Shown piece after piece: positions 11,861 to 22,439 of a stretch of DNA of 55,942 nucleotides; position 1 is the first letter of the stretch; every line of letters starts with the position of its first letter. A model generated the notes under the pieces. The model had not been told where the DNA came from and ran no database searches. It worked only from the letters and a program-made list of their open reading frames with translations. Source of the stretch: Spirogloea muscicola (lineage: Eukaryota > Streptophyta > Zygnematophyceae > Spirogloeales > Spirogloeaceae); NCBI GenBank assembly GCA_009602725.1, contig WELB01000038.1:462051-517992 (forward strand). The letters run 5' to 3'. Both the position numbers and the translations under genes were made by a program.

Positions 11861-14800
11861 CTACTCCCACTCCACCGTGGCAGGAGGCTTGGACGTGATG
11901 TCGTACACAACCCTGTTAACACCGGTGACAGCATTACAGATCCTGGCAGCAATATTGCCCAGAAGTTTTGGCTCAAACTGGTACCTGCAGGGTTTTTTGA
12001 AATAGATTAATGTTAAACATTTAGCTCAGAGGTCAAGCGCTCTACAGCTCAAATTCGCAAGGGACATTTACTCCTTGTCCTTCATGACCAGATCAAGCTA
12101 TCAAAAGCTCAAGAGGCGTCCTAAACGTGCATGCCACCTGTGCATGCGGACGCGCAACAGACAGTTCCTTACAAATTTGCAATTATTGAAAGAGCATGCA
12201 AGAATCTCAGGGCCAGTGCTCGTCCAACAAGCCCATATATGCCCTCAATTATAGCACAGTGCATCACCAAGTAAGCTGTCAAAGTGGAAGGTGTTGAACA
12301 GTCTACCAGTCCGCTGTCATGCCGTCTTGGCTCGTGATGGCGCGGAGGCAGACGACATTGGAGTGCGTCCTCCGGTCCCCTTGTACGCCTACGCTCTTCA
12401 CCGGCAGGAACACCGCGAATGCTTGCCAGATGTCATCATACAGCCCTGCCTCCTTGATGCTGTTGATAAAGATCTCGTCAACCTGCAGACACGCCATGGC
12501 CGAGCAACATGGTTGTAACATTAGGACGATATAATGGCAAGCAAAAGCACGTTAATTCCAAGGACCACTCGACTGGGCATGTGATAGCTTACCAAAGAGA
12601 CAAGCTGTTACAATACCTGGCGGATGGTCTCGAGGGCTCCATCTGCGCACACGTCCCCAAGAATCCGCACAGCTAAGCCAGGCCCCGGAAATGGATGTCG
12701 CTTCAGAAAGCTCTCGGGCACTTCCAGCAATGCCCCCAACTTCCGGACCTGGCAAAAATAGAGAGCAACGTGTCGACGTACGCTTTACAAGTGTACACAA
12801 CTCTGGAAGTACATAACATTCTCTGGAAGTACATAACACTGACTCTATTCTTGATGCTCAGACAATCCATATGGCGGGTGACATAAGTCACCATAACCAC
12901 TATAAGCCAGAACAAACTGCAGTCTTGCAGCATTGGCAGGCATGAACGAAGCAATGTATAACGTCTTTTGGGAGTCTTTCGAGTAACATAGATGCCGCAA
13001 AGACAATGTACATCAGTAAATGCTCGTACTTCGTCCTTGAAGAGCCACTTCAACGGCTCCACCAGCGCCATGCGCATCTCCTTGGGCAGGCCGCCGACAT
13101 TGTGGTGGCTTTTGATCATGTGCGAGTGCTTCATGGAGCTCCCTGGCGGCGGGCACGACTCGATCACGTCTGGATACAGAGTTCCCTGGACGAGGAACTC
13201 TGGCCTCTTCCCCCTCTCGGTCTCCAGCTTGGTTGCAAAGTTGTCGAACACTGCAATGAACTCCCGCCCTATGATCTTGCGCTTCTGCTCCGGATCTGTG
13301 ACCCCTTGAAGCTTGCTCAAGAATTGCTCGCTGGCATCTATGCAGGTGACTGGGAGGTGGAGATCCTTTGTGAAAGTGGCCATCACCCTCTCCCGCTCCT
13401 GGTATCTGGACGAGGAGGTAAATAAGAAGCAGCACAATGCAGAAGATAGCGGGCAGCCTGGTACAGATTATGTCCAAATATGATATGTGAAGACAGATAA
13501 CAAATAACAATGATAAATTATATGCATCACCAAATTGATTACCCCATGTTCCAGACGCAGATCCTAGAAGGACTGCTGCGCAAGGCCGCCTCAATAGCTG
13601 ATGGGCAAGGCCTGAATCTCTGACCCAATTTCAAGTCCTAGAGCCTGCATACTGAAGTTTGATTATGCGGGACTTGGACCACTGCCCTGACCTGAGCAGG
13701 CCGTTGTCAACGAAGGCGCAGTGCAGCCGATCCCCTATGGCTCTGTGCACCAGTGTGGCGGCCACAGTGGAGTCCACTCCACCCGAGAGGGCGCATATCA
13801 CGAGGTGCTCTTCACCGACCAACTGCTTCACTGCAGTGACCTGAGTAACAGCAGATTGCAAAGGACTAGTCACCAAATAGACAAAGTGCAGGAAGCAAAT
13901 TATGTGCTACAGATGCCACATCCAGAGCCAGCATGCTGGATAAGTGCTCAAAGAAGCGAATCGAGAAGGCTTGCTCATGCTAGGCAGCAGGAGCACGGCA
14001 GCTGACCTGCTCCTCCAGCACATCCTCCATCTTCCAGTCTGCCGTTGCGCCTGCAATTTCAAAGACAAAGCGCCGCAGCGTCTCCATGCCAAGCTTCGAG
14101 TGTGTGACCTATGAAGATGTAAGAGGATGACAGCAATTGAAGAAGTGTAATGACCTTTGACAAGAATAAGTACACACTGATCACGTCACAAGGCTGGTTA
14201 CATGACACTGGCTTTAGCCGAGGGCCCAATAAGTGGAGCAGACTGCACCTCAGGGTGGTATTGCAGGCCATACACTTTCAGCTCATCGCTTTCAATAGCC
14301 ACAATTGTGCCCTGCTCACTCCTCGCCACGACCTGTTGAAAGCCAAGGGTATCTATGCACACAATGAGGGCTCACCAGAAGCTTAGCGTACATGCTTGGT
14401 CCTGATAGCTCAGTTGGCAGAGCACTGGGCTTTAATCTATTCAATCCAATTAAGGACGCGCTAAGCATCTCCTTGGACACGAACGCAAGGTGACGAGCAC
14501 CGCTCCAGGAGCCGCCCCTCGCAAGGCAAGAGCACGAGAACCTAATGAGCTGACGGGCAGGCAGAGAACCTTGAAGCCGTTGGGGAGCTCCACAACCTCG
14601 TCCCCGTGGCTCATCCAGACGACTTGCGACGGCTGGCGGCCGTCACCGAACAAGCGGGAGCTGCCTTCCGGATGGATGGCCATGCGGCCATACTCCTGGG
14701 CCTCGGCCTGCCGCACGATGCCCCCCAGCCGCTGCACTGCCAGCTGCATGCCGTAGCAGATGCCCAGCACTGCCACATTTGACCAGGCCGCAGAATAGCA

Positions 14801-15669
14801 GCTGTGAGTTGAGAAGCACACAGCATTAAGCTCTAACTCCTGAACCCAAGCATGTGGGTGCTATCCCGGGCTGTCGGCGCTGAGTTGAAGCTCACCATAA
14901 ATGTTGCTGGACTTGGTCCACTCAAAGAACCCAACAGGCACCATCGGCGAGCCCTCCATGTGCACCGACTCGGGGCCCCCGGACAGGACGATGATCGACG
15001 GCTTCACTGACTGCCACACGGCAGAGACGTCGGAGGAGAAGGCTCAGGATGACTGATGAATCTTGGCTCCGACCGCTACCAGTAACAAGGACTGAACGAG
15101 GGTCTTGTCTGTCAACTTAAACGTGCTTGTCTCGACGATAACGGACACGCAGCTGACGACCTCGTGCCCTTTGAGAAGCAGGATGACAGCTGATAGAGGG
15201 CACTTATTGAATGGTACCAGCAAAGCGGATTTCCCTGCACTTACTACAGGCTTTACAACGTCTATCCCTTCTTGAATCAGTGCAATGATGTCACCGTGAT
15301 TGGCTAAACGATTCAATAATGCGTAAAGAGAGAGAGAAGACCGAGTTGTTTGCCCGCTAAGAGGATGCTGTCTCCTTGCAGGTCACGGCACTGCAGGCAT
15401 GGTACAGCCAAATAGTGGCATTGATGATGGGCTATCAACAATCAAGGCGGAGTTACCTGGATGCGCTCGAGCGTGGAGTCGGCCGAGAGGCTGATGGAGT
15501 AGACGCCGAGCTCGCGGACGCGGCGCGCGATGAGCTGCGTGTACTGCGAACCGAAGTCGAGCACGAGCACGACCGAGCGGGCGCCGAGGTCGGGGCCCAG
15601 CAGCGGCGCCGCCGCCGCCGCCGCGGCGTCGCCGTTGGCCAGCCGCCCNGCCACCTTGGCGTCCTCCAT
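11861..15669 (-). CDS. guaA: GMP synthase (glutamine-hydrolysing)
   Basis: Ten exons: 15457-15669, 14896-15010, 14570-14769, 14249-14332, 14007-14108, 13692-13840, 13030-13405, 12617-12748, 12307-12482, 11861-11984. They total 557 codons including the stop, in phase throughout. The enzyme converts XMP to GMP using glutamine and ATP, the last step of guanine nucleotide synthesis. The N-terminal class I glutamine amidotransferase half shows [27 protein letters not shown], the nucleophile in [10 protein letters not shown] and the catalytic His/Glu in GLQYHPE. The ATP pyrophosphatase half carries the P-loop [12 protein letters not shown]. The synthase dimerisation domain follows, with [15 protein letters not shown] and the terminus [20 protein letters not shown]. 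The N at 15649 lies in a leader codon. The short Ala-rich leader gives no clear transit peptide, so location (cytosol or plastid) is open. Confidence 0.97.
14399..14457 (+). pseudogene. Truncated tRNA-like sequence (tRNA pseudogene or SINE head)
   Basis: It lies in the GMP synthase intron between 14333 and 14569, on the opposite strand. GTCCTGA pairs with TAAGGAC at 6 of 7 acceptor positions. The D arm GCTC...GAGC with loop AGTTGGCA is intact and forms a good pol III A box. The CTGGG 5' anticodon stem and a CTTTAAT loop follow, but the 3' anticodon stem and T arm have collapsed, leaving 59 nt. It resembles tRNA-Lys(UUU) with one loop T lost; a functional tRNA is not supported. Confidence 0.6.
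15044..15316 (-). other. 91-residue open frame inside GMP synthase intron 1
   Basis: This frame lies in the intron 15011-15456, in the same sense as the host gene. It begins [17 protein letters not shown] and ends [14 protein letters not shown], and its composition is protein-like (few Arg/Pro runs, balanced hydrophobics) unlike the GC-rich shadows nearby. I do not recognise it, and GMP synthase homology skips it entirely. It could be a nested exon, a mobile-element remnant or chance. Confidence 0.3.
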
Positions 15670-15725
15670 CTGTCCGCCGCCGGCGCCGCCGCCGCCGCCG
15701 GCGCCGCCGCCGCCGCCGCCGGAGG
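15601..15725. repeat. GCC microsatellites with an N in GMP synthase exon 1 and leader
   Basis: Two GCC-rich runs (about 15605-15625 inside exon 1, encoding Ala; 15675-15722 in the 5' leader) flank the N at 15649. The coding run lies between the initiator region and the DFGSQYTQL motif. Confidence 0.85.
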
Positions 15726-15795
15726 TGGCCTCGTCGCGCTAGGGCCGGCGCCTGAGCATCTGGAGACGCGGGCTCGACTCTGCGCAGGAACGAAT

Positions 15796-15845
15796 TGGCC
15801 TCCCTTGCATTTCATGCGTCCGCGCGCCTTCTCTCTCTCTTTTCT
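15796..15845 (+). repeat. GGCCTCCC...CATGCGC...GCGCCTTCTCTCTC repeat, copy 1 of 4
   Basis: A conserved block of about 50 bases reads TTGGCCTCCC, then TTTCATGCG, then CGCGCGCCTTCTCTCTC. Further copies in the same orientation occur at 16517-16560, 42184-42230 and 51438-51490. This one lies directly upstream of the GMP synthase start (on the opposite strand). It may belong to the local retroelement family. Confidence 0.65.
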
Positions 15846-15884
15846 TCCTTCGGAAGAGCTCACTGTTTTGCGGCTACTCTTTCC

Positions 15885-16410
15885 GACTTGCGGCTGCTAA
15901 CTAGAGGTTACTGAATGGTCAGCAAGACTAGTCTGGCAGATCTCTATGTGCTCACTCGCAGGGGATGGAAGAAGGGCTCGCCCATTGAGAATATGGGCTG
16001 GAACAGCCAGCCCAAAAAAGAATGAACAGAGTACAAGAAGAAAGTGCTCGCCCATTGAGAATAGGGGCTGGAACAACCAGCCCGAAAAGAATGAACAGAG
16101 TACGAGAAGGGGGCCAGGGGAAGCGCTAAGTAACAGAAACAAAGCTGCTACGAGACACTCAGTAACCCCTGCTAAGCAGCCGCAGATCAGAGATGCTGGA
16201 GGGGGGGGGGAAGCCAGGCGAAGCCCTAAGGCGAAGCAGCAGAAATGACAAGCACACAAGAAAAAACAAAGCAGCTACTAACCACTCAGTAACCCCTGCT
16301 AAGCAGGCGCAGGTCGGAGAGGCTATGCTCCTGGAAGTATGTCCCCTGGCCAGAGCCAGAGGCAGCAGCAAGGGCTCGGCCAGCACGCAGGTGCAGCGCA
16401 CGGGCCATGG
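15885..16410 (-). mobile_element. LINE 3' end fragments (family A), minus orientation
   Basis: The block shows the element's 3' tail read on the minus strand. CTCGCCCATTGAGAATA then GGGCTGGaacagCCAGCCC and AAAGAATGAACAGAGTAC appear twice in tandem (from about 15975 and 16050). GGGGCCAGGGGAAGCG and the CAGTAACCCCTGCTAAGCAG block follow, the latter also duplicated (about 16160 and 16287). The stretch to 16410 matches the end of the retroelement ORF seen at 20.7-20.9 kb (ASCAGCAAGGGCTCGGCCAG side on DNA). It is a 5'-truncated, internally rearranged copy. Confidence 0.8.
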
Positions 16411-17798
16411 ATGGAGTGCCCATTCAGTCGTGCTATTCCACTTTGTTACTTCAGGCCCCTCTCAGACTTCTGTTTGTTCTTCTCTCTCACATGTCTCCAA
16501 CAATATCTTGGCTTGCTTTGGCCTCCCTCTTACTTCATGCGCACTTCGAGCCTTTCTCTGCGCTGTCTGGGCGCCCTTCTCGACAATCTTGTCTGGGCTG
16601 GCCCCTCCAGCGCAAGCGCCGTCGGAGAAGAGCAACTCCCTACCTCAGCACGATCCGCTTTTCGCCCTTTGCCATTCTCGACGTACTTTTCTGAGGTGGC
16701 CCTTCACAGAGCGCATCAAGGAAGAGAAGAGCATGTGCTGCTTTGATTTCAAGTACGTAAGCGCCCACCCTCATCAGATGGAACAAAAGGTGAGGCTAGA
16801 AGGCACGGTGGCTGCCGTCCACTTCCCACTGCATAATTTGGATGACGTCTATCCGCCTGCTAGCTATTCTGATTAGCATCTACTGACTAGAGGTTACTGA
16901 GAGTCCCCTTGCTGCTGCCTTAGTGCTTAGCACCTTGCTTTCTGCACCATCCGGCTCCTTTAGACCTTGTCCATTCCTTTGGGCTGGCCTCTCACAGCCA
17001 CCAGTCAATTGGGCCGCGCTTTCCTTTGGATGACAGGCTGCTAAGGCTTCGGGCTTGTTGGCAGCCATTTTGTGACATACGTTGTCTGAGCGTCAGCTTG
17101 TCAATACCAGTTCAGGGCCCAGCTGTGCATCAGGTGACAGAGTCGTTCTTTGAGAGAGCCGCTCGCTGCTTCAAGTGAATGTCCTCTTCACCTCAGTGTC
17201 TCCCATAGAAGCAGTGCACCAGTGGCGGATATCAGTACCAGTGGCTCAGCATGAATCACGAAAGATTCTTGGTTAATGACGCTCGCTCACCCAAAGGTTG
17301 CCAAGAAGTGATAGAAAGGGTGGCCAGAAGCTGGCCAGAAGTAGCACAGATAGCATAAGACAGTAATTTGCAACAAGCGTGCAATGTGTGTGCTTAGGTG
17401 GGGAGGTCTGAGCTCTACAACTTCTTGTCTGTTGTGCCCTCTCCTTTTGTACAGATGGACACTCGTCCAAGGAAAGGCAGTCGCCATGGGCCTTGCAAGT
17501 ACAACGACCCCACTGCTTATGGCATTGCCAAATCACTGCGCGCTGCTCTGCTGCGAGACGAGTGGTCCACTGCCTTCACTTCTCTACTGTGCGCTTGCGG
17601 AGTGCCACCTCAAGCAGGCTGCACGGCAGCTGGCAACAGCTGCTGTTGGGCCAGCTTCTCCCATGGCAGCTTTGGTGCAGTTCTCTGTGGCGCTACTTGC
17701 GGCCACTCCAAGCCACCTGCACAATCGCCTCTCACATTGGCCTGTGGCCTGTGTCTAGACAGAGGCTTGAGGCTGGGCGCAGCACCGCTGCACTGCAC
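16411..17798. other. Gene-free stretch with repeat debris
   Basis: I see no supported exon. Positions 16517-16560 carry a copy of the GGCCTCCC...CTTCTCT repeat, and 16595-16620 a GGGCTGG half-hairpin of the LINE tail. Open frames of 60-230 codons here are Cys/Leu/Arg-rich, lack domain motifs and overlap in several frames, so I did not call them. Confidence 0.5.
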
Positions 17799-19275
17799 TT
17801 AAAGAAGGGGGGCACTAATCACTAATAAGGTAAATAGTAGGCCTACAGCAATTGCCTGCCTTGGCAACCTCGCCGCTGTGCTGGGCGGAGGTGCGGCCGG
17901 AGGTGGAGAGATGTTGGTTGGCGAGGGAGAGGCGTTGGGGGTCGCAGCAGGCGGTGGAGGGGCGTTAGGGGGTGCGAGTGCGGCAGGTGATGGGCTCGGG
18001 GCTGGGCTCGGCGCTGTGGCGTTGCAGGGAATCTCGCCTGATGTGAAATTGTACAGCAACCTGCCCACGCCGCCAGGGTTTTGGCACAGCCAGTGAGTTA
18101 CTGCAGCCAGGAGACGTGCTCCACAAGTAAAGCTAGGACAAACGAGGGTGAGCGAGCACACTCACTGTGCACAAGCTTGCACTAGCGACCTCTGCTGATA
18201 GCCGGCCCGCTGAAGGTGTGAGAAGAACTTGCCCCCGCAGTCTGCATTGTTGGTCGTCGCAAGGACCTGCAAGCAACAACTTGCACCGATGAGTCCAATC
18301 ACTGTCAACTCTGGTGCCTCCTTGCACCATCAAGCCCAGCCACACGTGCTGCAGCACTCAAGAGGCAGCAGTATTGCAGCACCACCTCGACAAAGTACAT
18401 CACGGAGCAAGTTAAATCTGACAAGGAGGTCTGCAGCTGCTCACCGTATTGGAGCAAAACAAACGTACAAAGGCCTGAGAAGTAAGCCAAGCAATGCTGA
18501 AGTCACCAACAAGTATTACTTGTGCTTAATGCGTTTTCCTTCAAATGTTGACATTCATCAAGGCCAAAAATAGATGACTGACGCGCACAGAGTACCTAAA
18601 CAGCGATAGCATCTGATGCGGCAAAAGAAAGAGGTAAGCCATTGCAGCGTACCGGGCAGCACGGTGAGTAGTCAGTTGTAGTGTTGGGGCAGGCCTTAAA
18701 AAACGGCGTGTAATCGATATCGGTGTTGGGGTCGATAGGGCACTCTGCGTGGAAGCTGAGACTGTAAGCCTGCCCGAAATTTCCAGCACACAGCGCAGAT
18801 GGGGCAGCCAGCACTGCTCGGCACAACAGCAAAACAACCACAGCGAGATGCTGAGCCGGGCTGCACAGCGCTTACTTGGTTGCACCTGCAGGAGGCTGCG
18901 GCCCGGGCCCGCGGAGCGCGCGCCTTCGTCCAGCCATTGTGCTGCGCAAGAGGGGTTTGAAGAGTCGAGCACAGTTCTCGAGTCAGTGGACTCGCGGCGA
19001 GCACTTTGACGACCAGGCAAGTCCATCCCGAGGAACGTCGACGGTCTCGGCGGCCTTGGCCCGGAGACGACGGCACGACGAAGCGCTGCGGCGGGCTCTA
19101 CAGAAGCCAAAGGCTTGGCATTGGCGCCGCGGTCGACAGTGCCAGCAACAGCAGCGTCCAGCGGCCGGCGAGCCCGGCGGAGAAGACGGCCTCGGGCCAG
19201 GGCTGCCGGACCTTGTGCGACGGCGGCGCAGGCGAGCAGCGCCAGCAGCGCGGCGGCGGCGGCGCGGGGGGCCAT
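17799..19275 (-). CDS. Secreted Cys-rich protein, probably GPI-anchored, unknown function
   Basis: Four exons (18886-19275, 18602-18769, 18166-18266, 17799-18132) join in phase into 330 residues. The start MAPRAAAAALLALLACAAVAQG is a clear signal peptide. Residues 30-130 are Arg/Ala/Pro-rich. The central domain has ten cysteines within about 115 residues, including a CC pair (DYSPCCPVRCNG, NADCGGKFFSH, VQACAHFTCGAR, HWLCQNPGG), and ends with CNATAP. A Pro/Ala/Ser stalk typical of arabinogalactan-like proteins follows, then a basic spot and the hydrophobic tail AIAVGLLFTLLVISAPLL ending at the stop, as in GPI signals. N-glycosylation sites NTT, NFT and NAT are visible. It resembles plant GPI-anchored glycoproteins in layout, but I do not recognise the Cys domain. 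A cell-surface location is inferred. Confidence 0.75.
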
Positions 19276-19527
19276 GGCCGGGGCTGACGCGGCTGCCGTG
19301 GAATGGCCGGCGGGCTGGCGGATAGTAATAAACGGGGGGGGGTGATGTTGGGGACCGGCCGTTGACTCATCGCGGACCAGCCTCGCCGTCACAACCCCGT
19401 TGCTGCCGCCCCCGTTGACGGCACGCCGGGCTTGCCGTCAGGGCAACAGCCGCAAGTCAAGTGGGCAGTCGCAGCAAGAAAGGAGTTGCGCGCAAGCAGC
19501 AGGTGGAGAGTGCTCCTCTACTCCAGG

Positions 19528-19790
19528 TCACTCCGACTTGCGGCTGCTGACTCGGGATTACTTAGCTCGCATTCGCCGAAGTCTCTTGCATGGCTATGTG
19601 ATTCTGGCGCCTTTTGGCCTTCTGGACCTTGTTCAGTCTTTCTGTGCTGGCTTACTAAGCTCGCATTCGCGGAAGTCTCCTGCATAGCCGTGTGGTTCTG
19701 GCGCCTTTTGGCCTTGTGGACCTTGTTCAGTCTTCCTGTGCTGGCTTTTCACAGCCCCCGCCCTCTTCGGAGAAGTAGAAATTGCCCATA
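19528..19790 (+). mobile_element. LINE 3' tail remnant containing a 94-bp tandem duplication
   Basis: CTCCGACTTGCGGCTGCTGA followed by a CGGGATTACT block matches the family-A tail start. A unit beginning GCTCGCATTCGCCGAAGTC and ending CTTTCTGTGCTGGC is repeated at 19565 and 19659 (period 94). The second copy ends in the hairpin half GCTGGCTTTTCACAGCCCC and CGGAGAAG. Confidence 0.7.
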
Positions 19791-19799
19791 GAGGAGGGG

Positions 19800-20640
19800 C
19801 TGGCGGAGAAGTGGCTCTCCAATGCGGTGAACGTACAGCTGCACACGACCTCCTCCGATCGGTCCCTAAACTCAAAACCCTAGATCCTAAACCCTCAACA
19901 TAGCAAGCAATGGTCGGCATCTTTCAGGAGGCCGGCTACACGGTGGCGATGGAGAACTCTTCCGTCATGCCAATCCTCCGGAGGGCCGACGGACTCCATA
20001 CGCGCCGTGTCGACTTGGTGGCGTCCACGCCGGGCGGCGGCGCGCGCATCATCGCTGACGTGGTCACCACTGATGTGGTCGACCGCCCCAACCCGGGGCT
20101 CTCTGCCTCGCGGGTTGGCCCCGCTGCGGCGAAGGCCGCTCGCAGCAAGGCGGCCAAACACGCCGACCACCCGGCTGCAGATGAATTCGTCCCCCTGGCT
20201 GTGGACGTGCACGGGGCTCTCGGGTCCCAGTGGCTCGACCTGCTGGCCAGGCTTGTGCGGCGCGCTGTGTCCCGCAGGCGAGGTGAGCCGGCTGACTTCA
20301 ACGCCGCTGGCTCGTGGGCCCAGGTCTATCGCATGCGTTTGTCAGTCTCCCTCCAGCGGTCCTTGTCCCACGCCTTGCATCTGCGTGCTGGCCGTGCTCT
20401 CGCTGCAGCCTCTGACTTTCGTCAGGGGGATTGTTTCTGGCAGCTAGTCTGTCGGATTTGAGGCTCCTCACTCGTTGCTACTGAGTGGTCCATCTACACC
20501 CGTTCTGACAGCGCTTTAGGCCCCTCCGTCATTTGGCCCCTTCAAACCCTTGTCATTCTTTTTGGGCTGGCTTCTCATAGCCCTTGCTCCTATTGAAGGG
20601 AGAAGTGGTTCAGCCCGAGAAGAAATAACGAGGGGCGAAG
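19800..20640 (+). mobile_element. LINE ORF C-terminus plus 3' tail, 5'-truncated copy
   Basis: From about 19815 the plus strand reads the C-terminal part of a non-LTR retrotransposon ORF2: an AAHDLL block, FQEAGYTVAMEN, RRVDLVAST, GGGARIIADVVTTDVVDR, DEFVPLAVDVHGALG, QVYRMRLSVSLQRS and LHLRAGRALAAAS. The R-x-D-L then ADVVTT pattern resembles the R-P-A-D / D-V motif that follows the zinc knuckle in many plant and algal LINE proteins. After the frame ends near 20460, the tail carries TTCTTTTTGGGCTGG...CATAGCCC. The copy is interrupted by a telomere-like insertion at 19864-19910. Confidence 0.85.
19864..19910 (+). repeat. Telomere-like insertion inside the LINE copy
   Basis: CCCTAAACTC, AAAACCCTAGATCC and TAAACCCTCAACA stand between the codons for the HDLL block and the GIF(Q)EAGY block. 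The second copy of the element (minus strand, about 21255) runs from HDLLRDAMF directly into GIFVEAGY with no extra DNA. The insert is about 45 bp. Confidence 0.75.
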
Positions 20641-20689
20641 GGGCCAAATTACGAAGGGGCCAGAAGCGCAAATCTCAAAACCAGGGGTA

Positions 20690-22015
20690 GGAGGAATCAC
20701 TTAATAGCACCGAGTGAGGAGTCTGACAGACTAGCTATCGGAATACAATCCCCCTGACGAAAGCCAAAGGCAGCAGCGAGAGCACGGCCAGCACGCAGGT
20801 GCAAATCGTGGGCCATCGACCGCTGCAGGGATACGGAGAGTCGCATGCGGTAGACCTGAGCCAACGAGCCAGCGGCGTTGAAGTCAGCCTGCTCACCTCG
20901 CCGGCGGGACACAGCGCGTCGCGCAAGCCTGGCTAGCAGGTCGAGCCACTGGAACGAGAGCCCCGTGCACATCCAAGGCCAGGGGTACGAACTCGTCCCC
21001 AGCCGCGTGGTCAGCGTGTTTGGCCGCCTTGCTGCGAGCGGCGTTCGCCGCCGCATGGCCAGCCCTTGAGGCAGAAAGCCCCGGGTTGGATCGGTCCACC
21101 ACATTGGTGGTGACCACGTCTGCAATGATGCGCGCGCCGCCTCCCAAGGCCACCAGTCGACCCGCCGCGTGTGTAGCCCGTCGGCCTTCTGTAGGAGTGG
21201 CATTATGGGAAGTGTTCTCCATCGCCACCGCGTAGCCGGCCTCCACAAATATGCCGAACATGGCATCCCTGAGGAGGTCGTGGGCTGCCGTGCATTCACC
21301 TCCAGTGGCGCAGCGGAGGACATGCGCCGGGTCCGCCGACCGTTCCCCGCACTCGCACTGCACCACACTCAGCAGACAGGGCGGGGGGAGACCCAGCAGG
21401 CGATGGACTGCCGTGCGAAAAAGCTCATCCGGCATCCTGAGTGCGTCGCAGAGGGGGAGCGCCGTGAGCCAGGCTGCCGCGCCAGGGGAGGATGCTGATC
21501 GCAGCCGAGCATGGCCGCGCACGTCTGTCGTAGGGAGGAGCCGCAACGTGGCCGTGAAAGCCGCCTTATCGACCTCCGCCATGTACCGCGCCTGCGCCCG
21601 CGAGTCGCTGGAGTGGGCCAGATGTGCAAACGGGACCTCACGCTCTCCGCGAGGGCTGGGTGCTCCACGAGTAACTTCACGAGTGTTGAGCAGAGCGGAG
21701 CGCCACCTGAAAAGGCAACGAGCCGGTTGCCACCTCCGCCACAGGCTGCTGCAGCATGGGCCGCCCATCCTGGAGGAAGCGCTGTGCCACCGACGTGGCG
21801 ACCTGAGCCCAGCTGCCGAGCTACGCTGGCCTGCAGATGCGAGCGAGCGAGCGGCAGCCGAGGCCGCCATGGCCGACTGGCAGAGTGGCCTTGTGCACAG
21901 CAGCTGGCGAGTTGAGGAAGCAGAGGCCAGCCCTAAAAGAAGGACAAAATCCAAAGAGCCAACAGGAAGCCGAAAAAAGCATTTCACAGTTAGACACACG
22001 ACGACGCGCCCGGGA
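20690..22015 (-). mobile_element. Longer LINE ORF2 C-terminal copy (degenerate), convergent with the plus copy
   Basis: Read on the minus strand from about 22000 to 20700. LPVGHGGLGCRSLAR is the conserved post-RT GGLG block. WLTALPLCDALRMPDELFRTA follows, then a C-x-C...H-x-L-x-C zinc-knuckle-like segment (QCECGERSADPAHVLRC), FVEAGYAVAMEN, GGGARIIADVVTTNVVDR, DEFVPLALDVHGAL and LHLRAGRALAAAFGFRQGDC, ending SSLGAIK and a stop near 20700. At least two frameshifts (about 21820 and 20950) separate these blocks, and reverse transcriptase itself is absent, so the copy is dead and truncated. It faces the plus copy tail to tail with about 60 bases between the tails. Confidence 0.87.
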
Positions 22016-22435
22016 GCTCATCAGTAACCCCTGCCAAGCAGCCGCAGGTCAGAGAGTTCACTTCTACTCAGTTGAAGTGGTCCTCCGATTTCACAGCCGA
22101 TACTTTCATATCAGCAGCCGCTTTCTAATTGGGGGCTGTGAAGGGCCAGCATACAGAGGTTGTTCACAACTCTATTAGCTGTCTAGTCGATCAGGACACT
22201 GTTTGGAGAAGAAATACTCAGAAAGGGCAGATAGTGAGCAATATAAAACCATCGAGTGTGTGTTAAGTGATAGAGGGCCTGAGTTGCCAAGTACAGTAGA
22301 AGGCAAGCACATTGACAGATGTACATCACCTGCTGCCAAGCTGACACCGCTTATTAGCCACGAGTCAGGGCGCAGAGGTCGCCAAGTAATGCCCGAATAC
22401 CAGACGGCAAACGGCCACCAGATAGTGGGCGATAA
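22016..22435 (-). mobile_element. LINE tail fragments, families A and B
   Basis: 22019-22055 is the CAGTAACCCCTGCCAAGCAG block that abuts the longer LINE copy. 22300-22405 is a second tail type (family B): AAGGCAAGCACATTGACAG, ATGTACATCACCTGCTGCC, AAGCTGACACCGC, CGAGTCAGGGCGCAGAGGTC, then CCCGAATACC. Related family B copies lie at 25580-25680, 26130-26235, 50765-50960 and 51105-51235. Confidence 0.7.
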
Positions 22436-22439
22436 GTGG

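Noticed and set aside
16193-16876. 227-codon plus-strand frame through the 16.2-16.9 kb repeats
   Set aside because: It begins in antisense LINE tail and crosses two repeat types; no conserved protein block.
17398-17825. Three overlapping plus-strand frames of 110-134 codons
   Set aside because: High Cys, Leu and Ala content in three frames at once, no splice partners and no motif; repeat-derived DNA is more likely.
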